Assembly: GCA_943372515.1 (NCBI GenBank)
Contig: CALRYY010000009.1
Coordinates: 1-64,000, forward strand
Direction of reading: 5' to 3'
DNA: 64,000 bases
From: RAM1 sp943372515
GTDB taxonomy: Bacteria; Pseudomonadota; Gammaproteobacteria; Burkholderiales; Burkholderiaceae_C
Shown: one piece after another, positions 51,734 to 59,354 of the stretch
How the letters are laid out: every line of letters begins with the position of its first letter
How positions within the stretch are numbered: the stretch's first letter is position 1
Translations under genes and position numbers: made by a program
Notes under the pieces: generated by a model
Seen by the model: only the letters and a program-made list of their open reading frames with translations
Databases searched by the model: none
Told to the model about the DNA's origin: nothing

Positions 51734-52456
51734 TCAGGCATACACCAGCGTGCCTTCGTCTTCGCCCAACACCACACGCCTGAGCGCGCCGTGCTTGAAG
51801 ATCGAGAACACCTTGATTGGCAGCTTCTGGTCGCGGCACAGCGCAAACGCAGTTGCGTCCATGATGCCCAGATTTTGCGCCATGGCATCGTCAAATGTAA
51901 TTTTGTTGTACCGCGTGGCATGCGGATCTTTCTTGGGGTCGGCCGTGTAAACACCGTCCACCTTGGTGGCCTTGAGCACCAGCTCGGCCCCGATCTCAGC
52001 CCCGCGCAGGGCTGCGGCTGTATCGGTGGTGAAAAACGGGTTGCCGGTGCCGGCCGCAAAGATCACGACCTTGCCCTCTTCCAGGTATTGCAGCGCCTTG
52101 GGCCGGATGTAGGGCTCCACCACCTGTTCAATGTTGATGGCGGACATGACGCGGGCCGTCAGTCCCTGCTTGTTCATGGCGTCAGCCAGGGCCAGTGCAT
52201 TCATGACCGTTGCCAGCATCCCCATGTAATCGGCCGTGGCACGGTCCATGCCGACCGAGCCTCCCGCGACGCCGCGAAAGATGTTGCCCCCGCCGATCAC
52301 GACCGCCACTTCCACCCCCATGTTCACCACTTCAGCGACTTCCTCGACCATGCGAACGATGGTGGCTCGGTTGATGCCGAAGGAATCGTCACCCATCAGG
52401 GCCTCGCCGGACAGCTTCAGCAGGATTCGCTTGTGGGCTGGCTTGGCTTCTGGCAT
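51734..52456 (-). CDS. pyrH: UMP kinase
   Basis: 240-residue amino-acid-kinase fold enzyme phosphorylating UMP. Hallmarks: RILLKLSGEALMGDDSFGI, VVIGGGNIFRG, DYMGMLATVMNALALAD and GTGNPFFTTDTAAALRG. The start MPEAKPAHKRILLKLSG (52456) is preferred; the longer frame enters the tsf terminator. A strong terminator separates it from tsf. Confidence 0.97.
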   Translation of the reverse strand: MPEAKPAHKRILLKLSGEALMGDDSFGINRATIVRMVEEVAEVVNMGVEVAVVIGGGNIFRGVAGGSVGMDRATADYMGMLATVMNALALADAMNKQGLTARVMSAINIEQVVEPYIRPKALQYLEEGKVVIFAAGTGNPFFTTDTAAALRGAEIGAELVLKATKVDGVYTADPKKDPHATRYNKITFDDAMAQNLGIMDATAFALCRDQKLPIKVFSIFKHGALRRVVLGEDEGTLVYA

Positions 52457-52502
52457 GGATGGGCTCCTTGGGTGTTGTTGAGTGTACTTAATGGTGGCGG
52501 TG

Positions 52503-52528
52503 AAAAAAGGGCGGCCGGTGGCCGCCCT
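52503..52528 (-). terminator. Intrinsic terminator after tsf
   Basis: AGGGCGGCC (52528-52520, minus strand) pairs with GGCCGCCCT (52516-52508) over a three-base loop and ends in six T. It lies six bases after the tsf stop. pyrH therefore needs its own promoter or read-through. Confidence 0.93.
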
Positions 52529-52533
52529 GTGCA

Positions 52534-53457
52534 TCAGGCCGAAGCCTTGGCGGCAGCGACCTGAGCGGCAACCTCGGCCGCGAAGTCGTCCACCTTTTTC
52601 TCAATGCCTTCGCCCACCACGTACAGCGTGAACGCCTTGACCGTGGTGTTGGCGGCCTTGAGCATCTGCTCGACCGTCTGCTTGTCGTTCTTCACGAAGG
52701 ACTGGTTGAACAGCGAGACCTCCTTGAGGTATTTCTGCACGCCGCCTTCGATGCGCTTGGCAACGATTTCGGGCGACTGCGCTGGCTTGCCAGCGGCTTC
52801 TGCAGCTTTCTTGTCTTCTTCAGCCTTGCCTGCGGCAACTGCGCGCTCCTTGTCGATCAGGTCCGACGGCACGTCGGCGCTGGTCAGGGCCACAGGCTTC
52901 ATGGCCGCCACGTGCATCGCGGTGTCCTTGGCAGCGGTTTCGTCGCCGTCAAACTCAACGACCACACCGATGCGCGTGCCATGAAGATACGCTGCCAGCT
53001 TGTTGCCGCCCGAGAAGCGCTTGAAGCGGCGAAAGCTCATGTTCTCGCCGATCTTGCCGATCAGCCCCCTGCGCACGTCTTCCAGCGTGGGGCCAAAGCC
53101 GTCCTGGCTGTAAGCCAGTGCACCCAGCGCGGCCACATCGGCCGGGTTTTGCGTGGCGATCAGCTCGGCGGCCTTGTTGGCCAGCGCCAGGAAGCTGTCG
53201 TTCTTGGTCACGAAATCGGTTTCGCAGTTGGTCTCGAGCAGGGCACCGGTCGTGCCGTCGATGTACGCGGACACAACGCCTTCGGCGGTGATGCGGGCGG
53301 CGGCCTTGCCAGCCTTGTTGCCCAGCTTGACGCGCAGCAGTTCCTCAGCCTTTTCCAGATTGCCTTCGGCCTCGGTCAGGGCCTTCTTGCATTCCATCAT
53401 GGGGGCATCGGTTTTGGCGCGCAGTTCGGCGACCATGCTTGCGGTAATTGCAGCCAT
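52534..53457 (-). CDS. tsf: Elongation factor Ts
   Basis: 307 residues: N-terminal UBA-like domain (MVAELRAKTDAPMMECKKALTEAEGNLEKAEELLR) that meets EF-Tu switch 2, the core with TDFVTKNDSF (TDFV motif contacts the EF-Tu nucleotide site) and a coiled-coil segment. It exchanges GDP for GTP on EF-Tu. Between rpsB and tsf there is a terminator-like hairpin. Confidence 0.98.
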   Translation of the reverse strand: MAAITASMVAELRAKTDAPMMECKKALTEAEGNLEKAEELLRVKLGNKAGKAAARITAEGVVSAYIDGTTGALLETNCETDFVTKNDSFLALANKAAELIATQNPADVAALGALAYSQDGFGPTLEDVRRGLIGKIGENMSFRRFKRFSGGNKLAAYLHGTRIGVVVEFDGDETAAKDTAMHVAAMKPVALTSADVPSDLIDKERAVAAGKAEEDKKAAEAAGKPAQSPEIVAKRIEGGVQKYLKEVSLFNQSFVKNDKQTVEQMLKAANTTVKAFTLYVVGEGIEKKVDDFAAEVAAQVAAAKASA

Positions 53458-53500
53458 TTGTTACTCCGTTGTCTTCAGTTCAATCAATCAGTTCAGTTGT

Positions 53501-53528
53501 AAAAAAGGGGCTACCAGAGCCCCTTTTC
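53501..53528 (-). terminator. Intrinsic terminator between rpsB and tsf
   Basis: AAGGGGCT (53525-53518, minus strand) pairs with AGCCCCTT (53512-53505), loop of five, followed by TTTTTT and A. It lies about 20 bases after the rpsB stop, so tsf expression may be lowered relative to rpsB or depend on another promoter. Confidence 0.85.
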
Positions 53529-53545
53529 ACGGCTCGAAGGGCGCG

Positions 53546-54298
53546 TCAGGCGGCGGAGCCTTCTTCGACTTCAACAAATTCGTCACTGCCTTCAGCAACA
53601 GCCTTCACAACGTCGTTCACGGCGTTGGCGCGGCCCTCGAGGATTGCGTCGGCAATGCCGCGGGCGTACAGCATCACGGCCTTGGCCGAGTCGTCGTTGC
53701 CGGGGATGATGTAGTCGATGCCTTCGGGCGAGTGGTTGGAGTCCACAACGCCAACCAGCGGGATGCCCAGCTTCTTGGCTTCAGCGACAGCGATCTTGTG
53801 AAAGCCCACGTCGATGATGAAGATGGCGTCAGGCAGTGCAGTCATGTCCTGGATGCCGCCGATGTCTTTTTCGAGCTTCTCGATTTCACGGGTGAAGGTG
53901 AGCTGCTCTTTTTTGCTCAGGGAGTCCAGGCCAGCTTCCCGCTGGGCTTTCATGTCCTTCAGGCGCTTGATCGAGGTCTTGACCGTCTTGAAGTTGGTCA
54001 GCATGCCGCCGAGCCAGCGCTGGTCAACAAAGGGAACGCCTGCGCGCTGGGCTTCAGCGGAGACGATTTCGCGCGCCTGGCGCTTGGTGCCCACCATCAG
54101 GATGGTGCCGCGGTTCGCTGCAAGCTGCTTCACGAACTTCGTCGCCTCCTGGAACATCGGCAGCGACTTTTCCAGGTTGATGATGTGGATCTTGTTGCGA
54201 TGACCGAAGATGAACGGGGCCATCTTGGGGTTCCAGAAGCGGGTTTGATGACCAAAGTGGACACCGGCTTCCAGCATTTGACGCATGGTTGCGGACAT
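53546..54298 (-). CDS. rpsB: 30S ribosomal protein S2
   Basis: 250 residues. Conserved regions: MRQMLEAGVHFGHQTRFWNPKMAPFIFG, IINLEKSLPMF, LMVGTKRQAREIV, PFVDQRWLGGMLTNFKT and IPLVGVVDSNHSPEGIDYIIPGNDDSAKAVMLYA. It begins the long minus-strand cluster. The 188-bp gap to the divergent amidase contains its promoter and a ~150-base leader. Confidence 0.98.
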   Translation of the reverse strand: MSATMRQMLEAGVHFGHQTRFWNPKMAPFIFGHRNKIHIINLEKSLPMFQEATKFVKQLAANRGTILMVGTKRQAREIVSAEAQRAGVPFVDQRWLGGMLTNFKTVKTSIKRLKDMKAQREAGLDSLSKKEQLTFTREIEKLEKDIGGIQDMTALPDAIFIIDVGFHKIAVAEAKKLGIPLVGVVDSNHSPEGIDYIIPGNDDSAKAVMLYARGIADAILEGRANAVNDVVKAVAEGSDEFVEVEEGSAA

Positions 54299-54447
54299 AA
54301 GCTAACTCCAAAGGTTGGGTCTAAAATCCAGCCCGCTTTGCACCCGGCAACTTGAAACCGGAATGCAACACCTTGATGGGCTGGTTTGCGTATTTGTTTT
54401 ACCTTGGGGCAAAGCACAATGCTTGTGCCCATCAGCAAAACCCAAAG

Positions 54448-54456
54448 AGTATAGCA
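54448..54456 (-). promoter_or_regulatory. Predicted extended -10 promoter of rpsB
   Basis: Minus strand TGC directly before TATACT (-10 at 54453-54448). No clear -35. The transcript would carry a leader of roughly 140 bases before the rpsB ATG, in which S2 autoregulation could act, as is known for rpsB leaders elsewhere. Confidence 0.5.
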
Positions 54457-54486
54457 GGTCAGCCACGTTTCCCTTCTGAAAGACAC

Positions 54487-55827
54487 ATGCTTTCTGATAT
54501 TCATGCCACCCGGGCGCGCATTCTTTCAGGCCAGACAGACGCCCAGGCCGAACTCGATCGGGCCATTGCGGCGGCCCGGTCGCCGGCCTGCGCCCACGCT
54601 TTCGTCAAGACCACGTTTGCTGACGCCCGCGAGGCTGCAGGCCATACGGCCTTGGCGCATCGACCGCTGGCCGGACTGGCCGTCTCGGTAAAAGACCTGT
54701 TTGACGTAGCCGGCCAGGTCACTGCAGCCGGCTCAACCGTGCTGGCCAATGCCGCCCCTGCCGCACAGGACTGCGCTGCGGTGGCCCGGCTGCGGGCCGC
54801 TGGCGCGGCGGTCATCGGCCGGACCAACATGACCGAGTTCGCGTTTTCGGGCGTAGGCGTAAACCCGCACCACGGCACACCGGCCAACGCCTGCGACAGC
54901 GCCACGCCGCGCATCCCGGGCGGATCGTCCTCTGGCGCGGCTGTGTCGGTCGCCACCGGCGCCGCCTTCGTGGGCCTGGGGTCGGACACCGGTGGCTCGA
55001 TCCGCATTCCGGCGGCGCTGAATGGCATCGTGGGCTTCAAAAACACGGCGCGGCTGGTCCCAACCGCTGGCGCTGTACCGCTGTCCACCACGCTGGACAC
55101 CGCGTGCGCCATGACGCGCAGCGTGCGAGATGCGATCACCGTTCACGAGGTGCTGGCGGCGCGCACCGTCACGCGCAGCGGCTCGCCGCTGTCGGGTTAC
55201 CGGCTTGCCGTCGCCACCACGACCATGCTGGATGGGATGGAAGCCACGGTTGCCACCGCTTTTGAACGCACGCTCAAAGCGCTGCGCGATGCAGGTGCGC
55301 GCATTGACGAATTGACTTTGGCGCCGATCCAGGATCTTGGCGCCATCCAGTCCACCGGGGGCTTTTCCGCCGCCGAAAGCTACACCTGGCACCAGGACCT
55401 GCTGTCGCAACGAGGCGACGGCTATGATCCGCGCGTGCGCGCCCGCATCGAGCGCGGCGCCGCCATGAAGGCCTGGGAATATTTGGCGCTGGTGCAGGCC
55501 CGCCATGACTGGATTGCCCGCGTGGATCATGCCTTGGCCGGGTACGACGCTGTGCTGTCGCCCACGGTCCCCATCACCGCGCCGCCGCTGGCGTCTGTGG
55601 CGCCGGGCGTGCAGCGCGATGAAGAGTTCTTCCGCGTCAACGCACTGCTGCTGCGCAACCCCAGCGTTGTCAACATGCTGGACGGCTGTGCCATTTCCAT
55701 CCCCTGCCAGCAGCCCGGTGAACTGCCGGTGGGCCTGATGATCTGGCATGGAGCCCTGCGTGACGACACCGTGCTGAACATCGCTCTACAGGCCGAAGCC
55801 GCCCTGGCCGCCGGGAGCGCGGCATGA
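54487..55827 (+). CDS. Amidase signature family protein
   Basis: 446 residues. The Ser-cisSer-Lys triad is complete: Lys in LAVSVKDLFDVAG, cis-Ser in PGGSSSGAAVSVATG and the nucleophile Ser in GSDTGGSIRIPA. The family includes GatA and many amide hydrolases; the substrate is not predictable. The start (MLSDIHATRARI) is chosen because the first amidase helix begins there; the open frame upstream runs through the rpsB leader. The stop overlaps dadA by four bases, which suggests a D-amino-acid or amide link. Confidence 0.88.
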   Translation: MLSDIHATRARILSGQTDAQAELDRAIAAARSPACAHAFVKTTFADAREAAGHTALAHRPLAGLAVSVKDLFDVAGQVTAAGSTVLANAAPAAQDCAAVARLRAAGAAVIGRTNMTEFAFSGVGVNPHHGTPANACDSATPRIPGGSSSGAAVSVATGAAFVGLGSDTGGSIRIPAALNGIVGFKNTARLVPTAGAVPLSTTLDTACAMTRSVRDAITVHEVLAARTVTRSGSPLSGYRLAVATTTMLDGMEATVATAFERTLKALRDAGARIDELTLAPIQDLGAIQSTGGFSAAESYTWHQDLLSQRGDGYDPRVRARIERGAAMKAWEYLALVQARHDWIARVDHALAGYDAVLSPTVPITAPPLASVAPGVQRDEEFFRVNALLLRNPSVVNMLDGCAISIPCQQPGELPVGLMIWHGALRDDTVLNIALQAEAALAAGSAA

Positions 55828-57089
55828 GGGTCGCGATCGTGGGCGCCGGCATCATCGGCGTGACCACCGCATATGAGCTGGCCGCCGACGGCCATGAAGT
55901 CACGGTCTTTGAGCGGCGCAGCGCCGCCGCCGAGGAAACTAGCTTTGCCAATGCCGGAGTGGTCGCGCCAGGTTACGTCACACCGTGGGCCGCGCCGGGC
56001 ATGCCGGGCAAGGTGGCAAGATACCTGCTCAGTCAACATGCGCCGGTCAAGCTCGCTCTGCCGCTGAATGGGAGCGAGCTCGCGTGGATGTGGAAATGGT
56101 TTCGCTCCTGCAAGCTGGAAACCTACCTGACCAACCGTGCCCGCATGCAGCGCCTGGCGTTCTACAGCCGCGACTGCCTGCACGACCTGACAGACAGGCT
56201 GCAACTGGACTACGACCGCAGCCCCGGCTACATGGTGCTGCTGCGCTCTGAGGCCGACAGCAAATTGATTCAGCCCGGTCTGCAGGTGCTGCGCGACGCG
56301 GGCGTTGCCTTCAGCGAAATCTCGTCAGACAAGGCCCGACTGATCGAGCCGGCGCTGAACCCCGACACACAATTCATGGGGGCTGTGCACCTGCCGTCTG
56401 ACGAAGTCGGCAACTGCCGCCAGTTCGCCCTGCTGCTCAAAAAGGAAGCCGAGGCTTTGGGCGCACGCTTTGAGTTCAATGCCAATGTGGCAGCGCTGGA
56501 TCCGTCGCACCCATCAAGCTTGGCCGTGCAAGGCGAGCCGGCGCCGCGTCACTTTGACGCCCTGGTGATGTGTGCGGGTCTGGCCAGTGCGAGCCTGCTG
56601 CGTCCGGTAGGCCTGAAGATTCCCTTGGCAGCGGTGTACGGCTACTCCATCAGCGCTCCGATCCGCGAGCCGCTGAACGCACCACGCAGCGCGCTGATGG
56701 ACGAACGCTACAAGGTGGCCATTTCGCGCCTGGGCAACCGTGTGCGCGTCGCAGGCAGCGCGGAGATTGGCGGGCGGCCTGATGTCAAGCGCGCCGCCTC
56801 CATCCAGACCCTGTACAAGGTTCTTCATGACTGGTTTCCGGGCGCGGCGCATATATCGAACACTGGCGCCAGCGTGCAGGAATGGAAGGGCGCACGCCCG
56901 ATGCTGCCGGATGGACCGCCGGTACTGGGTGCAAGCGGCCTGGCGGGCTTGTGGCTGAACCTGGGTCATGGCTCCAGCGGCTGGGCATTGAGTTGCGGCA
57001 GTGCCCGCATCCTTGCCGACCAGATTGCCGGGCGAACGCCCGGCGTGGACGTAGCCGGGCTGGGCCTGGGACGGCTGACCAAGGCATGA
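55824..57089 (+). CDS. dadA: D-amino acid dehydrogenase (DadA-type)
   Basis: 421-residue FAD oxidoreductase. Rossmann motif RVAIVGAGIIGVTTAYELAADGHEVTVFER, then TSFANAGVVAPGYVTPWAAPG, WMWKWFRSCKL and near the end LWLNLGHGSSGWALSCGSARILADQI, all DadA features. It deaminates D-amino acids to keto acids and passes electrons to the quinone pool at the inner membrane. Overlaps at both ends (ATGA) make a three-gene operon with the amidase and nnr. Confidence 0.92.
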   Translation: MRVAIVGAGIIGVTTAYELAADGHEVTVFERRSAAAEETSFANAGVVAPGYVTPWAAPGMPGKVARYLLSQHAPVKLALPLNGSELAWMWKWFRSCKLETYLTNRARMQRLAFYSRDCLHDLTDRLQLDYDRSPGYMVLLRSEADSKLIQPGLQVLRDAGVAFSEISSDKARLIEPALNPDTQFMGAVHLPSDEVGNCRQFALLLKKEAEALGARFEFNANVAALDPSHPSSLAVQGEPAPRHFDALVMCAGLASASLLRPVGLKIPLAAVYGYSISAPIREPLNAPRSALMDERYKVAISRLGNRVRVAGSAEIGGRPDVKRAASIQTLYKVLHDWFPGAAHISNTGASVQEWKGARPMLPDGPPVLGASGLAGLWLNLGHGSSGWALSCGSARILADQIAGRTPGVDVAGLGLGRLTKA

Positions 57090-58567
57090 AGGCGCTCGCG
57101 CACAATGGCGCGATGCACCGTATCACCCCCACCCAAGCCTGGCCGCTGCACGACATTGCAGCCACCCGCGCGCTGGAGGCCGCCGCGCAGACAACACGTG
57201 CGCCACATGTGCTGATGCAGCGCGCAGGCCTGGCCGTGGCCCAACTCGCCTTGGCGGTCGCGCCGCATGCGCGCCGGGTGTGGCTGGCCTGCGGGCCCGG
57301 CAACAACGGCGGCGACGGCCTGGAAGCCGCCATGCACCTGCAGCAGTGGGGTCGCGCGCCTGTGGTGACCTGGCTCGGGGACGAAGCTACAGCCCCTGCA
57401 GACGCCCAGGCCTCGTTGGCGCGGGCACGCGAGTCGGGTGTGCAGTTTTCCGGTCAGGCATCCTCAGGGCTGCCCCCCCCAGATCTGTGCATCGACGCCC
57501 TGCTGGGTATCGGAAGTCAGCGCCCGGCCGAAGGCCGCATGGCAGCCTGCCTGGATGCGCTGTGTGCGTTCGCCGCACCCAAACTGGCCGTGGATATACC
57601 CACGGGCCTGGACCCCGACACGGGCACAGCCACCATGGGCGCGCAACTGGTGCGGGCCCGCTGGACGTTGAGCTTGTTGACGCTCAAGCCGGGGCTTTTC
57701 ACAGCGCAAGGGCGCGACTTCGCAGGCGAAGTCTGGTTGGACACACTGGGCGTGGATGACGGTGCTGCGCCGCCATGTGCAGCACTGGCGGGCCCGACAG
57801 CAGCGCTGTTGCGCCCGCATGCGTCGCACAAGGGCAGCTATGGCGATGTGGCCGTGATCGGTGGTGCGACCGGTATGGCTGGCGCCGCGCTGCTAGCCGC
57901 TCGCGCAGCCCTGTACGGCGGTGCGGGCCGCGTATTTGCGGGTTTGCTGGCCCGTGATGCCCCTGCATTCGACCTGGGCCAAATTGAGCTGATGCTGCGC
58001 AACTGGCAAACGCTGGACCTGCAGGCAATGACGGTGGTGTGCGGCTGCGGCGGCGGTGACGCCGTGCGCGCCGTGCTGGGCACCGTGCTGTCAACCGCAC
58101 AGAAACTCGTGCTGGACGCGGACGCGCTGAATGCCATCAGCATTGACCCACAATTACAGACCCTGGTGCGCGCACGCGCGCAACGGCGCCCTGGCACCAC
58201 CCTCCTCACCCCCCACCCGCTGGAAGCTGCCCGGCTGCTGGGCACGGACACCTCAGCGGTACAGGCCAACCGCCTGCGTGCGGCTCAACAACTGGCGGAT
58301 CAAACCGGATGTGTCGTCGTCCTCAAAGGGTCCGGCAGCGTGATTGCCCAGCCAGGGCGCACACCACTGATCAACCCCACCGGCAACGCGCGGCTTGCCA
58401 CCGCGGGCACGGGTGATGTGCTGGCTGGCCTGGCGGGCGCCTGCCTGGCCGCTGGTGCGGATGCTTTTGAAGCGGCCGCAAGGGCGACCTGGCGGCATGG
58501 CCTGGCAGCAGACCAGTGGTCTGCGGACCAGCCCCTGACTGCAGGGGCCCTGGCCGCTCGGCTGTAG
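57086..58567 (+). CDS. nnr: Bifunctional NAD(P)H-hydrate repair enzyme (epimerase/dehydratase)
   Basis: 493 residues. The N-terminal YjeF domain (about 10-215) has the epimerase motif CGPGNNGGDGLEAAM and DIPTGLDPDTG. The C-terminal ADP/ATP-dependent dehydratase domain (about 225-490) has HKGSYGDVAVIGG, DADALNA, LTPHPLEAARLLG and the closing NARLATAGTGDVLAGLAGA with the catalytic Asp. It repairs NADH and NADPH hydrates. The start at 57086 overlaps dadA as ATGA; an ATG nine codons on is an alternative. The 3' end is nine bases from the convergent SDR. Confidence 0.96.
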   Translation: MKALAHNGAMHRITPTQAWPLHDIAATRALEAAAQTTRAPHVLMQRAGLAVAQLALAVAPHARRVWLACGPGNNGGDGLEAAMHLQQWGRAPVVTWLGDEATAPADAQASLARARESGVQFSGQASSGLPPPDLCIDALLGIGSQRPAEGRMAACLDALCAFAAPKLAVDIPTGLDPDTGTATMGAQLVRARWTLSLLTLKPGLFTAQGRDFAGEVWLDTLGVDDGAAPPCAALAGPTAALLRPHASHKGSYGDVAVIGGATGMAGAALLAARAALYGGAGRVFAGLLARDAPAFDLGQIELMLRNWQTLDLQAMTVVCGCGGGDAVRAVLGTVLSTAQKLVLDADALNAISIDPQLQTLVRARAQRRPGTTLLTPHPLEAARLLGTDTSAVQANRLRAAQQLADQTGCVVVLKGSGSVIAQPGRTPLINPTGNARLATAGTGDVLAGLAGACLAAGADAFEAAARATWRHGLAADQWSADQPLTAGALAARL

Positions 58568-58576
58568 CGCCAGCCC

Positions 58577-59323
58577 TCAGCCTCGCCCGGCAAATGGCAT
58601 CTTGGTCGCCATGACGGTGTGGAACATGACGTTGGCCTCCAGCGGCAGGTTGGCCATGTACAGCACGGACTGGCCCACGATGTTCACATCCATCAGCGGC
58701 TCCACGGCAATTTCACCGTTGGCTTGCGGCACGCCCTTGGCCATGCGCATCGCCATCTCGGTCCCGGCATTGCCCACGTCGATCTGACCCACGGCTATTT
58801 CGTGCCGACGCCCGTCCAGCGATGCGGTCTTGGTCAGACCCATCACCGCGTGCTTGGTGGCGGTGTAGGCGATGGAATTGGGCCGCGGCGTGTGCGCCGA
58901 GATGGAGCCGTTGTTGATGATGCGACCGCCCTTGGGGTCCTGCGCCTTCATGACGCGAAACGCGTTCTGGATGCAATAGAACATGCCGTTCAGGTTGATG
59001 TCCACCACGTTCTTCCACTGCTCGACGGTCAGCTCGTCCAGCGGCACGCCAGGCGCATTGACGCCCGCGTTGTTGAACAGCAGGTCCACGCGGCCAAAGG
59101 CCTGCACAACCCGGTCAAACAGCGCACGCACGGCCTGAGGGTCTGCCACGTCGGTGGGTACGGCCACAGCGCGCGGGCCTGCACCAGACTCAGCAACCAC
59201 AGTCTCCAGCGGCTCGGCGCGCCGCCCCGCCAGCGCCACATGCCAGCCATCTTTCAGCAACGCCAGCGCCGCTGCCTTGCCAATACCGGTACCTGCGCCC
59301 GTCACGATCGCAATCTTGCTCAT
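58577..59323 (-). CDS. SDR-family oxidoreductase
   Basis: 248-residue classical short-chain dehydrogenase. Cofactor loop TGAGTGIG, NNAG, catalytic Ser in NNGSISAHT and the Tyr-Lys pair in YTATK. The Arg residues in LAGRRAE after strand 2 suggest NADP(H). Substrate unknown. The start MSKIAIVTGAGTG at 59323 fits the family; the longer frame runs toward rnr. It is 31 bases after rnr and may be co-transcribed. Confidence 0.9.
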   Translation of the reverse strand: MSKIAIVTGAGTGIGKAAALALLKDGWHVALAGRRAEPLETVVAESGAGPRAVAVPTDVADPQAVRALFDRVVQAFGRVDLLFNNAGVNAPGVPLDELTVEQWKNVVDINLNGMFYCIQNAFRVMKAQDPKGGRIINNGSISAHTPRPNSIAYTATKHAVMGLTKTASLDGRRHEIAVGQIDVGNAGTEMAMRMAKGVPQANGEIAVEPLMDVNIVGQSVLYMANLPLEANVMFHTVMATKMPFAGRG

Positions 59324-59354
59324 TCTCGAAAGTCTCCTGTGTTTTTCTGTCCAT

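Noticed and set aside
51035..52564. 509-codon open frame on the plus strand
   Set aside because: Antisense to frr and pyrH.
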